Source of the DNA: Bacillota bacterium
GTDB lineage: Bacteria > Bacillota > Dethiobacteria > Dethiobacterales > Dethiobacteraceae
Assembly (NCBI GenBank): GCA_012841735.1
Contig: DUUE01000195.1
Coordinates: forward strand, 1 to 10,489
Direction of reading: 5' to 3'
Length of the DNA stretch: 10,489 nt
The position numbers and the translations under genes were made by a program. The notes below the pieces were generated by a model. It ran no database searches and was not told the DNA's origin. It worked only from the letters and a program-made list of their open reading frames with translations. This document shows positions 1 to 6,570 of the stretch, piece by piece. Positions within the stretch are counted from its first letter, which is position 1. Every line of letters starts with the position of its first letter.

Positions 1-121
1 AATGTGTGTTTAGAAAATGCTTAACAGAAGTGTCCTTTTAGGGATCGGTGAAAGTTTTTCCCTACAGTGGGTTGACACTATCTTCGCCGGTAAAAACTCT
101 TGCACTGGACATAGCCGTGTG
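1..121. other. Gene-free leader upstream of rpmE
   Basis: No reading frame here looks like a protein. On the + strand all three frames hit stops within the first 42 bases, so an upstream gene tail is not supported beyond a few residues. A weak inverted repeat (AGGGA near 40 and TCCCT near 58) is present but has no T-run after it. A TTGACA at 72-77 has no matching -10 at a normal distance. I see nothing else convincing. Confidence 0.5.
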
Positions 122-131
122 TTAATATAAT
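100..131 (+). promoter_or_regulatory. Candidate promoter of rpmE
   Basis: A perfect TATAAT lies at 126-131, overlapping a TAATAT at 123-128. The best -35 candidate is TTGCAC at 100-105, which is 17 bases from the TAATAT version and 20 from the TATAAT version. The -10 is good but the -35 is weak. A start near 137 would leave a leader of about 30 bases before rpmE. Confidence 0.45.
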
Positions 132-150
132 ATACGTGGATTTTCAGGCG

Positions 151-162
151 GAAAGAGGTGAG
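151..162 (+). promoter_or_regulatory. Shine-Dalgarno site that sets the rpmE start
   Basis: GAAAGAGGTGAG is a near-perfect complement to the 16S rRNA tail. It sits 4 bases before the GTG at 167 but contains the GTG at 158, so 167 is the functional start and the 158 reading is too long by three codons. Confidence 0.75.
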
Positions 163-166
163 GCCC

Positions 167-367
167 GTGAAAGCTAAAATACACCCCCCCTACCAGAAAG
201 CAACAGTAACCTGCGCCTGCGGGAATACTTTTGAAACCGGCTCGACCCGGAAAGAGCTGAGGGTAGATATTTGTTCCAACTGCCATCCCTTTTTTACAGG
301 GAAGCAAAAATTCGTTGATACCGGCGGCCGCGTGGAACGTTTCAAAAAGAAATACGGAATGGAATAA
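167..367 (+). CDS. rpmE: Large ribosomal subunit protein bL31, zinc-binding form
   Basis: Structural protein of the 50S subunit; in the known family it helps bridge the two subunits. The 66-residue product starts MKAKIHPPY and carries the L31 signature CHPFFTGKQ followed by a GGRVERF segment near the C-terminus, closely resembling E. coli L31. Two cysteine pairs (CAC at residues 16-18 and CSNC at 37-40) make this the zinc-carrying C+ form, not the cysteine-free paralogue induced during zinc starvation. The GTG at 167 is chosen over the GTG at 158 because a strong ribosome site ends just before it and because other L31 proteins begin with MK. It is followed by a hairpin that probably separates it from yqhQ. 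L31 can exchange with a zinc-free version in many bacteria, but none is visible here. Confidence 0.96.
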   Translation: MKAKIHPPYQKATVTCACGNTFETGSTRKELRVDICSNCHPFFTGKQKFVDTGGRVERFKKKYGME

Positions 368-394
368 GAGGCTGTTGCCGGAGTGTACCTTCTG

Positions 395-443
395 GCCGCC
401 ATCCCTGACGTATTGTGCAATACGCTATGGTGGCGGCTTTCTT
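395..443 (+). terminator. Two-tier hairpin after rpmE, terminator or attenuator
   Basis: GCCGCCA (395-401) pairs with TGGCGGC (431-437). Nested inside, CGTATTG (409-415) pairs exactly with CAATACG (418-424). The outer stem is followed by TTTCTT. The T-run is short and interrupted, so termination may be partial, letting some transcription continue into yqhQ-prfA-prmC, for which I see no clear separate promoter. Confidence 0.6.
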
Positions 444-488
444 GTATAGCACAAACCGTGCACAGAGCGTGGGAAACGGGGGAAAAAC

Positions 489-1364
489 ATGTCTGCTGTT
501 CCGAGAATCGGCGGGCAGGCGGTCATTGAAGGCGTAATGATGCGGCATGAGGACCGCCTGGCCATCGCCGTCCGTACTCCGGACACGGGAATTGTTGTCC
601 ACGAAGAAAAACTTGTGACCTGGGGGCAGCGTTTTCCGGTCCTGAAACTGCCCCTTTTGCGGGGCGTGGTGGCTTTTCTGGAAGCGCTTGTCCTGGGTAC
701 CAGGGCGCTGACCATTTCGGCCAATCTGGCCATGCCGGAGGAAGAAGAAGAACTGAACGGGTGGCAGTTAACCCTGACGGTGGGCGCCGCCCTGGTTTTT
801 ACCATTGCGCTTTTTTTCTTCCTGCCCACCTTTTTGCTGCGCCTGCTGCACGGTGTGCTGCCGGCCAGACCTTTGCTTTTAAACCTGCTCGAAGGCGCGG
901 TGCGTATTGCCATTTTCCTGCTGTATCTTGTCCTCATTTCCCGCATGCAGGATATCCGGCGGGTTTTTGCCTATCACGGCGCCGAGCATAAAGTGATAGC
1001 CTGCTTTGAAGCGGGCAAGGAACTGACACCGGAGAATGCGGAAGGGTTTACCACCCTGCACCCGCGCTGCGGCACCAGTTTTCTGCTGCTTGTCATGGCC
1101 ATCAGCATCCTGCTTTTTACTTTTTTCGGCTGGCCCACCCTCTGGCTGCGCCTGCTGTTGCGTGTGCTCCTCCTGCCCCTGGTGGCAGGTATTTCTTATG
1201 AAATTATCCGGCTGGCGGGACGTTACCGCTTTTTCTGTTATCTGACTGCTCCCGGCCTGTGGCTGCAGCGGCTGACAACACGGGAGCCGGAACATGGGCA
1301 GCTGGAAGTGGCCATCAAAGCAGTGCAGGCAGTGCTTGCCGGTGCAGGCGAAAGTGAGGTGTAG
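489..1364 (+). CDS. yqhQ: DUF1385 family membrane protein (YqhQ-like)
   Basis: A 291-residue protein of the DUF1385 family, whose biochemical role is not established. The start MSAVPRIGGQAVIEGVMMR is the usual N-terminal signature. A conserved core carries HGAEHK at residues 163-168 and HPRCGTSF at 191-198. Hydrophobic stretches near 95-120, 133-151, 196-213 and 217-238 suggest about four membrane segments, with an acidic EEEEE run just before the first. The conserved His, Glu and Cys residues could bind a metal, but that is inference. ATG 489 follows a GGGGGAA ribosome site. The stop lies 3 bases before prfA, so the two are surely co-transcribed. The neighbourhood rpmE-DUF1385-prfA-prmC recurs in Clostridia, which hints at a link to translation or cell-envelope growth but does not prove one. 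Confidence 0.9.
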   Translation: MSAVPRIGGQAVIEGVMMRHEDRLAIAVRTPDTGIVVHEEKLVTWGQRFPVLKLPLLRGVVAFLEALVLGTRALTISANLAMPEEEEELNGWQLTLTVGAALVFTIALFFFLPTFLLRLLHGVLPARPLLLNLLEGAVRIAIFLLYLVLISRMQDIRRVFAYHGAEHKVIACFEAGKELTPENAEGFTTLHPRCGTSFLLLVMAISILLFTFFGWPTLWLRLLLRVLLLPLVAGISYEIIRLAGRYRFFCYLTAPGLWLQRLTTREPEHGQLEVAIKAVQAVLAGAGESEV

Positions 1365-1367
1365 TGC

Positions 1368-2438
1368 ATGTTTGAAAAACTGCAGGCAATTGAAGAGCGT
1401 TATGAGGAACTGGAGCGGCAGATCAGTGACCCGGACATCATCGCCCGGCAGGATGAATGGCGCAAACTGACAAAAGAGCATGCCCGCCTGACAGAAATAG
1501 TTACTGCCTACCGCGATTATAAAAAAGTGGAAGCCGACCTGCGTGAGGCCAAAGAGCTGCTTGCGGACAGCAGCGACGAGGAATTAAACCGTTTTCTGAA
1601 AGAAGAAATCAGCGACAATACGGAAAAAAAAGAAAAACTGGCGGAGCGCCTGCGCATTTTGCTGCTGCCCCGGGACCCCAATGATGACAAAAACGTTATT
1701 GTGGAGATCCGGGCAGGCACGGGCGGTGAGGAAGCGGCGCTTTTTGCCGGGGATCTGTTGCGCATGTATACCCGTTACGCCGAGCGCAAAGGCTGGAAAA
1801 CGGAAATTATGGATGCCAATCCCACCGATATCGGCGGGTTTAAAGAAGTAATTTTTGCCATTGAAGGAGAAGGCGCTTACAGCCGCCTGAAATTTGAAAG
1901 CGGAGTCCACCGGGTGCAGCGCGTGCCCACCACCGAATCGGGCGGCCGCATTCATACCTCGGCGGCCACGGTGGCGGTCCTCCCGGAAGCGGAAGAAGTG
2001 GAAGTGGAAATAAATCCGCAGGATTTGCGCATAGATGTTTTCTGTTCTTCGGGTCCCGGCGGGCAGAGTGTGAATACCACCCAATCCGCCGTACGCATTA
2101 CCCACCTGCCCACAGGGACGGTTGTTTCCTGCCAGGATGAAAAGTCGCAGTTAAAAAACAAGGAAAAAGCCATGCGCGTCCTGCGCGCCAGGCTCTATGA
2201 GCGTGCGCAGCAGGAAAAACAGGCGGAACTGGCACAAACCCGCAAATCACAGGTCGGCACAGGCGACCGCAGCGAACGCATCCGGACGTATAATTTCCCG
2301 CAGGGTCGTGTTTCCGACCACCGCATCGGTCTCACCCTGTATAAACTGGAACAGTTCCTGGACGGAGATATTGATGAAATTCTGGAAGCGCTGATTACCA
2401 GTGAACAGGCCGAACAGCTGAAGAAGGTGGACCAGTGA
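1368..2438 (+). CDS. prfA: Peptide chain release factor 1
   Basis: Cytoplasmic class I release factor that reads UAA and UAG stop codons and triggers hydrolysis of the finished peptide from tRNA. The 356-residue length is normal. The GGQ catalytic motif is at residues 231-233 inside SSGPGGQSVNTTQSAVR. The stop-reading tripeptide is at 187-189 in HRVQRVPTTESGGRIH and reads PTT, where the well-known family versions are PAT or PVT. The N-terminal half is a charged helical domain (about 1-100) containing a run of eight A bases at 1624-1631. Acidic and KNKEKA segments follow the GGQ domain as usual. ATG 1368 has a GTGAGGT ribosome site 7 bases upstream. The stop overlaps the prmC start, so the substrate and its methylase are translationally coupled. 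RF1 and not RF2, by the PxT motif and HTSAATVAVLPE context. Confidence 0.97.
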   Translation: MFEKLQAIEERYEELERQISDPDIIARQDEWRKLTKEHARLTEIVTAYRDYKKVEADLREAKELLADSSDEELNRFLKEEISDNTEKKEKLAERLRILLLPRDPNDDKNVIVEIRAGTGGEEAALFAGDLLRMYTRYAERKGWKTEIMDANPTDIGGFKEVIFAIEGEGAYSRLKFESGVHRVQRVPTTESGGRIHTSAATVAVLPEAEEVEVEINPQDLRIDVFCSSGPGGQSVNTTQSAVRITHLPTGTVVSCQDEKSQLKNKEKAMRVLRARLYERAQQEKQAELAQTRKSQVGTGDRSERIRTYNFPQGRVSDHRIGLTLYKLEQFLDGDIDEILEALITSEQAEQLKKVDQ

Positions 2439-3301
2439 GCGTAACAGTCAGTGAAGCCCTGCAAAGGGCTTCTTTGCAATTTAGGGAAGTGGGACTCGGC
2501 GAGCCCCGGCGGGAAGCGGAAGCCCTGCTGTGTGCCGCGCTCCGCAAACCGCTGGCCTGGGTTTACGCCCACGGGGAAGCGACCCTGGACCCCGGTGCGG
2601 CAGCGCTGTTTGCAGCCTGGGTTGAGCGCCGCCGGCAAAGAGAGCCGTATGCCTATCTCACCGGGGAACGGGAATTTATGGGGCTTGGCTTTACCGTTAC
2701 CCCGGCCGTCCTTATTCCCCGCCCGGAAACGGAAGTGCTGGTAAGTGTCACCGCCCGTGCCCTGCAGGATCACCCTTCCCCCCACATCCTGGAGGTGGGC
2801 ACAGGCAGCGGCGCCGTTGCCTGCGCTCTGGCGCACACTTTGCCCCGGGCCACAGTTTATGCCGTGGATATTTCCCGGGAGGCGCTGGCCGTTGCCGCCC
2901 GCAATGCCTGCCGGCACGGTGTCGGGGAGCGGGTCCGCTTTTTGCCGGGCGACTTGTATGCGCCGGTGGCGGGAAAAACTTTTGCCGCCGTCGTCAGCAA
3001 TCCCCCTTATGTCCCTACGGAGGAAATCCGCAGCCTGGAGCCTGATGTGCGGGACTATGAACCATGGCAGGCACTGGACGGCGGCCCGGACGGACTGCAT
3101 TTTTATCGCCGCCTGACGGCGGAACTGTCGCAGCTTGGTTCCAACCCCCCGCTTTTGTGCCTGGAAGTGGGCTGGGGCCAGGCGGAAGCCGTGGCAGCCC
3201 TGTGCCGTGCCTGTGGTTTCGCCCGCATAAAGGTCCACCCGGACCTGGCCGGCATCCCCCGGGTTGTCATTGCCCGGCAGGATTGCCCCCCTGACGGATA
3301 G
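2435..3301 (+). CDS. prmC: Release factor glutamine N5-methyltransferase
   Basis: Transfers a methyl group from S-adenosylmethionine to the glutamine of the GGQ motif in release factors, raising termination efficiency. The 288-residue protein has a helical N-terminal domain (about 1-95) ending in the family-typical PYAYLTGEREFMGL and VLIPRPETE segments, then a Rossmann methyltransferase domain. The AdoMet loop is ILEVGTGSGAVACALA (118-133), an acidic VDIS follows at 144-147, and the catalytic NPPY is at 189-192. The start is a GTG at 2435 whose last two bases begin the TGA stop of prfA (overlap of 4 bases), a classic re-initiation arrangement. It is the last gene before a strong terminator. 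Alternative starts further in would remove conserved helical sequence. Confidence 0.95.
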   Translation: MSVTVSEALQRASLQFREVGLGEPRREAEALLCAALRKPLAWVYAHGEATLDPGAAALFAAWVERRRQREPYAYLTGEREFMGLGFTVTPAVLIPRPETEVLVSVTARALQDHPSPHILEVGTGSGAVACALAHTLPRATVYAVDISREALAVAARNACRHGVGERVRFLPGDLYAPVAGKTFAAVVSNPPYVPTEEIRSLEPDVRDYEPWQALDGGPDGLHFYRRLTAELSQLGSNPPLLCLEVGWGQAEAVAALCRACGFARIKVHPDLAGIPRVVIARQDCPPDG

Positions 3302-3315
3302 AACAATAGACGCAC

Positions 3316-3350
3316 AAAAGCATGCCCTGGGAGCGGGGCATGCTTTTTTT
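3316..3350 (+). terminator. Intrinsic terminator after prmC
   Basis: GCATGCCC (3320-3327) pairs with GGGCATGC (3336-3343) around an 8-base loop, followed by seven T residues (3344-3350). The AAAA before the stem extends the pairing. This cleanly closes the rpmE-prmC region and separates it from the sporulation genes. Confidence 0.92.
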
Positions 3351-3392
3351 CTGCCCGGCGGCCGGGAAAGGGCAAAAGTTCAGACCTGCCCC

Positions 3393-3422
3393 GTTTACGG
3401 CATGAAAATTATGGCAATACTA
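3393..3422 (+). promoter_or_regulatory. Predicted sigma-F promoter of sigG
   Basis: GTTTA (3393-3397) and GGCAATACTA (3413-3422) are separated by 15 bases. As I recall the pattern for early-forespore sigma-F promoters in Bacillus (GYWTA, about 15-16 bases, GGnnAnAnTA), every fixed position matches. No sigma-A-like promoter is seen in this gap. It lies between the prmC terminator and sigG with a leader of about 20 bases, the right place for a gene known to be under sigma-F in B. subtilis. The -10 also partly resembles the sigma-G form (AATACTA versus CATACTA), so later self-activation is possible. Confidence 0.7.
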
Positions 3423-3450
3423 TGGTGCAGGAAGAATAGGGGGGAATGCA

Positions 3451-4263
3451 ATGCAACAGAAAAAAGTCCAGCTCAGCGGGGTCAACACCTACAAGCTGCC
3501 GGTGTTAAGCAATGCCCGCATGCGGGAACTTTTCCGCAAGATGCATGCAGGCGATAAAAACGCCCGCCAGGAGTTGGTGAACGGCAACCTGCGCCTGGTG
3601 TTGAGCGTACTGCAGCGCTTTAAAAACCGGGGGGAAAATCTGGATGATTTGTTCCAGGTGGGCTGTATCGGCCTGCTGAAAGCGGTGGACAATTTTTCCC
3701 TGGATCATAATGTCCACTTTTCCACCTATGCGGTGCCCATGATTATCGGGGAAATTAAGCGCCACCTGCGTGACAACAATGCCGTCCGTGTCAGCCGTTC
3801 CCTCAAGGCGCTGGCCCAGAAAGCCCAACTGGTCAGAGAAGATTTGACACGTAAACTGCTGCGGGAGCCCACTGTCCAGGAAATTGCCACGGAACTGGAG
3901 GTAACGCCGGAAGAGTTGGTCTTTGCCTACCAGTCTGTCAATGATCCCGTATCGCTGCACGATCCGGTTTTTGCCGATTCCACCGATCCGGTCTATATTA
4001 TGGACCTTGTCAGCGACCAGAAAAATCACGCAGATCTGTGGGTGGAAGACATTACACTGCGGGAAGCGTTACAGATTCTTTCGGAAAGGGAACGGCGCAT
4101 CCTGGAATCACGTTTTTTTGAAGGCCAGACCCAGACGGAAATAGCTTCTGAAATCGGCATTTCCCAGGCGCAGGTGTCACGGATTGAAAAAGCGGCCCTG
4201 CGTCGCATCAGGCTGCACCTGTCCGGGGAGGAAAACGGGGGTGTGGGCAATGCGGGGGCGTAG
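3451..4263 (+). CDS. sigG: Late forespore RNA polymerase sigma factor sigma-G
   Basis: Directs late gene expression in the developing forespore after engulfment. The 270-residue protein starts with the sigma-G hallmark VQLSGVNTYKLPVLSN (6-21). Region 2 follows with DDLFQVGCIGLLKAVDNF (65-82) and STYAVPMIIGEIKRHLRDN (91-109), then region 3 (about 120-175) and a region 4 helix-turn-helix with TEIASEIGISQAQVSRIEKA (229-248). Asn44 in LVNGNLRLV matches B. subtilis sigma-G Asn45, the residue reported to allow inhibition by CsfB/Gin and to differ from sigma-F, which supports sigma-G over sigma-F. It is about 10 residues longer than B. subtilis sigma-G; the extra Gly-rich tail is encoded where spoIIR begins. 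ATG 3451 follows AGGGGGGAATGCA. The gene is not beside spoIIGA-sigE, the usual place in Bacillus and many Clostridia. Confidence 0.95.
   Translation: MQQKKVQLSGVNTYKLPVLSNARMRELFRKMHAGDKNARQELVNGNLRLVLSVLQRFKNRGENLDDLFQVGCIGLLKAVDNFSLDHNVHFSTYAVPMIIGEIKRHLRDNNAVRVSRSLKALAQKAQLVREDLTRKLLREPTVQEIATELEVTPEELVFAYQSVNDPVSLHDPVFADSTDPVYIMDLVSDQKNHADLWVEDITLREALQILSERERRILESRFFEGQTQTEIASEIGISQAQVSRIEKAALRRIRLHLSGEENGGVGNAGA
4225..4231 (+). promoter_or_regulatory. Ribosome site for spoIIR inside sigG
   Basis: GGGGAGG lies within the sigG coding region, 9 bases before the GTG at 4241. Distance favours that GTG; the ATG at 4250 would be 18 bases away and would need the weaker GGGGG at 4237-4241. Confidence 0.6.
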
Positions 4264-4825
4264 AGCCGCTCTTGTGGCAATGATGCTTTTATCAATGCTT
4301 GTGGCCGGTACACCGGCCGCTCCGGCCAGCACGGAAGCGCTGCTCAGACTCCATGTCCGGGCCCACAGCAACGCGCCGGCAGACCAGGCGCTGAAATATG
4401 CAGTCAGGGATGCGGTCCTGGCAGTACTTGCCGGCCTGCCGCAACCGCAGAGTACCGAGGAGGCCCTCCGCCAGACTGCCGCCGCACTGCCCCTGGTGCT
4501 GGAAGCCGCCCGGGACACGGTGGCGGCAGCGGGCCGGACGTATCCCGTGCAAGCGGTGCTGGGACCTGCCGCCTTTCCCACCAGGATGTACGGAGAGAAA
4601 GTGTATCGCGCCGGCACTTACCAGGCACTGCAGATTTATCTGGGTGAAGGGCGGGGGCGGAACTGGTGGTGTGTTCTTTTCCCGCCGCTTTGCTTCTTTG
4701 AGGCTGAAGGCAAAAGCAGGCTGCAGGCCGAAACAGTGGCCGCACGTCCGCACAAAACGGCGCCGTTGCCGCCCTTTAAATCACGCCTCCTGCTGTGGTT
4801 GCAGCGGCTTTTTGACAGAAGCTGA
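4241..4825 (+). CDS. spoIIR: Stage II sporulation protein R (SpoIIR)
   Basis: SpoIIR is made in the forespore, exported into the intermembrane space, and triggers the SpoIIGA protease to process pro-sigma-E in the mother cell. The product (194 residues from GTG 4241, 191 from ATG 4250) has an N-terminal signal sequence: basic RGRR, a hydrophobic core AALVAMMLLSMLVAG, then a likely cleavage after an Ala-rich APAS near residue 30. The mature part opens with LRLHVRAHSNAPADQALK (35-52), followed by YPVQAVLG and AFPTRMYG (101-118) and the diagnostic NWWCVLFPPLCF (141-152) with its two cysteines. It ends in a basic and hydrophobic tail. The start overlaps the end of sigG by 14-23 bases, so the two are probably co-transcribed and translationally coupled. 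A TTG at 4184 would give a longer frame but would bury the signal peptide. Confidence 0.94.
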   Translation: MWAMRGRRAALVAMMLLSMLVAGTPAAPASTEALLRLHVRAHSNAPADQALKYAVRDAVLAVLAGLPQPQSTEEALRQTAAALPLVLEAARDTVAAAGRTYPVQAVLGPAAFPTRMYGEKVYRAGTYQALQIYLGEGRGRNWWCVLFPPLCFFEAEGKSRLQAETVAARPHKTAPLPPFKSRLLLWLQRLFDRS

Positions 4826-4843
4826 CAGCGCCGGCAGCTCTTC
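4818..4843 (+). terminator. Weak hairpin at the end of spoIIR
   Basis: GAAGCTG (4818-4824) can pair with CAGCT plus TTC (4835-4843, one bulged C). It overlaps the spoIIR stop codon and is followed by CTCTTAT, which is not a proper T-run. A possible weak or factor-dependent end of the sigG-spoIIR transcript. Confidence 0.3.
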
Positions 4844-4849
4844 CTCTTA

Positions 4850-4878
4850 TTGAAAAAGCAGGTTCCTTCCGTTATAAT
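4850..4878 (+). promoter_or_regulatory. Sigma-A promoter of the Na/Pi-fur-yibE/F operon
   Basis: TTGAAA (4850-4855) and a perfect TATAAT (4873-4878) are 17 bases apart, the ideal spacing. Transcription would start near 4885 and give a leader of about 68 bases. The leader opens with a small GC-rich hairpin (GCCGC 4888-4892 with GCGGC 4895-4899). I see no Fur box over this promoter. Confidence 0.88.
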
Positions 4879-4952
4879 GGACACGGTGCCGCTTGCGGCC
4901 ACGAAAAGAAAATTCTGACGTTTCAGAGGGCGTCATCAAACCGGGAGGAAAC

Positions 4953-6557
4953 ATGATTGGGACATTAATTATTGAGCTTGCCGGCGGCCTGGGCCTTTTC
5001 CTGTTCGGGATGCAGCTGATGGCTTCGGGGATGCAAAAGGCGGCCGGCGACCGGCTGCGCCGGATTCTGGAGATTTTGACGACAAAACCGCTGATCGCCG
5101 CGTTTACCGGCATAATTGCCACTGTGCTGGTGCAGAGCAGCAGTACCACCACAGTCATGCTGGTCGGTTTTGTCAATGCAGGCCTGATGACACTGCACCA
5201 GGCCGTAGGGACCATCTTTGGCGCCAATATCGGCACCACGGTTACCGCACAGATAGTGTCCCTGAAAATAACACATCTTGTTTACCCTGCAGTAGCCGTA
5301 GGCGCCATTCTGAATTTTTTTGGCAAACGACGGACTTATAAATATATTGGACAGGCAGTCCTTGGTTTTGGTGTGCTTTTTCTGGGCATGAGCATTATGT
5401 CAACCGGTTTGGCGCCGCTGCGGGAAAATGCATACCTTTTGCAGTTGTTGCAAAACTTCGGGCGGACACCGCTTTTGGGCGTGCTGGCCGGTGCCGTGTT
5501 TACTGGCATTATTCAGTCCAGCAGCGCCACCACGGGCATAGTGATTGCCATGACCAACCAGGGCGTACTGGACCTGCCGGCCGCCATGGCCATTGTGTTG
5601 GGCTCCAATGTGGGCACCTGTATAACAACGCTGCTGGCCAGTATCGGGACTACGCTGTCTGCGCGGCGTGCCGCCGTGGCGCACCTGCTGTTTAATGTGA
5701 CAGGCGTTGTTATCGCCCTTTTGGTCTTCCGGCCTTACGTTGCCCTGATTGCACACACAGGAGCGACGGTTGCACGACAGGCGGCCAATGCCCATACTTT
5801 TTTTAACATTGCCAACACCGTTATCTTCCTGCCCCTGCTGAAGCAGTTTGTTTCTCTCGTTACATACCTGGTGCCCGGCGAAGATATTACGGTGGAAATG
5901 GGCCCCAAATATCTGGACAAGCGTATCCTGCTGACGCCGGATGTGGCCATCGGCAGCGTCCGCCAGGAATGCCTGCGCATGGCCAGTCTGGGCAGGGAAA
6001 TGGTGACGGAAGCCATGCAGGTTTTTCTGCGGGACGACGCAAAATTAATGCAGCATGTCCTGCAAAAAGAGGAGCTGATGGACAGCCTGGAGAAAGAAAT
6101 AACTGTCTATCTGGCCCAACTGTCCCAGCATTCCCTGACCCAGGCCCAGTCCCAGGAAGTATCCGCCCTGATGCATGCCGTAAACGACCTGGAGCGCATC
6201 GGTGACCATGCACAGAACCTGATCCAGCAGGCCGAACTGAAAATGGAAGGCCGCCTGCCTTTTTCCGAACAGGCCATTGCCGAACTGGAGGATATGTACC
6301 GGACAGTGGATGACATGATTGCCAAGGCCATTTCCGCTTTTGCCGGGAAAGACCTTTTGCTTGCCAGCCAGGTAGTGGACCAGGACGATGTGGTGGACAA
6401 CCTGGAGCGTATACTGCGCAAATCGCATATTACACGCATTAATGAAAAAATCTGTTTCCCCCCGAGCGGTGTAATTTATCTCGATGTGATCAGCAACCTG
6501 GAACGTATTGCCGACCATGCCACCAACTTTGCCCAGGCGGTACTGGGGGAATTTTAG
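4953..6557 (+). CDS. Na+/phosphate cotransporter family protein with PhoU-like C-terminal domain
   Basis: Predicted inner-membrane sodium-coupled phosphate carrier of the NptA/YjbB (PF02690) type, 534 residues. The membrane half (about 1-310) shows the family's inverted repeat: QSSS at 61-64 followed by GANIGTT at 90-96, and QSSS at 188-191 followed by GSNVGTC at 217-223. The paired Gln-Ser-Ser motifs form the substrate and sodium site in this family. From about residue 333 a soluble helical domain has two PhoU-like repeats, including the segments NDLERIGDHAQN and SNLERIADHATN; PhoU-type repeats bind metal clusters and often set transport to phosphate status. In E. coli YjbB acts mainly in export, so direction is uncertain. 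ATG 4953 has GGGAGGAAAC directly before it; upstream in-frame codons lie in the leader. The next gene starts 13 bases after the stop. Confidence 0.92.
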   Translation: MIGTLIIELAGGLGLFLFGMQLMASGMQKAAGDRLRRILEILTTKPLIAAFTGIIATVLVQSSSTTTVMLVGFVNAGLMTLHQAVGTIFGANIGTTVTAQIVSLKITHLVYPAVAVGAILNFFGKRRTYKYIGQAVLGFGVLFLGMSIMSTGLAPLRENAYLLQLLQNFGRTPLLGVLAGAVFTGIIQSSSATTGIVIAMTNQGVLDLPAAMAIVLGSNVGTCITTLLASIGTTLSARRAAVAHLLFNVTGVVIALLVFRPYVALIAHTGATVARQAANAHTFFNIANTVIFLPLLKQFVSLVTYLVPGEDITVEMGPKYLDKRILLTPDVAIGSVRQECLRMASLGREMVTEAMQVFLRDDAKLMQHVLQKEELMDSLEKEITVYLAQLSQHSLTQAQSQEVSALMHAVNDLERIGDHAQNLIQQAELKMEGRLPFSEQAIAELEDMYRTVDDMIAKAISAFAGKDLLLASQVVDQDDVVDNLERILRKSHITRINEKICFPPSGVIYLDVISNLERIADHATNFAQAVLGEF

Positions 6558-6570
6558 CGGGGTGAACGTG

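Noticed and set aside
72..100. TTGACA at 72-77 as the -35 of a promoter
   Set aside because: No -10-like sequence occurs 16-18 bases downstream; TAAAAA is only 13 bases away.
1624..1636. Run of eight A bases in prfA as a programmed frameshift site
   Set aside because: The frame continues normally as Glu-Lys-Lys-Glu-Lys in a helical region of normal length; programmed frameshifting is known for RF2, not RF1.
1584..2105. A 173-codon - strand frame opposite prfA
   Set aside because: Fully antisense to a conserved gene, no ribosome site or recognisable domain.
2195..3238. A 347-codon open frame on the - strand opposite prfA/prmC
   Set aside because: It lies antisense to two well-recognised genes, has low-complexity GC-driven composition and no family resemblance; it is a by-product of codon bias.
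4112..4146. A second sigma-F-like promoter before spoIIR (GGAAATAGCT)
   Set aside because: The -10 lacks the needed T near its end and the nearest -35-like element is about 20 bases upstream, too far.
4886..4945. A riboswitch in the leader of the Na/Pi operon
   Set aside because: Only short competing hairpins are seen in about 65 bases, with no known riboswitch core and no terminator.
6045..6518. A 157-codon - strand frame opposite the PhoU-like domain
   Set aside because: Mirror of helical coding sequence on the + strand; no independent support.
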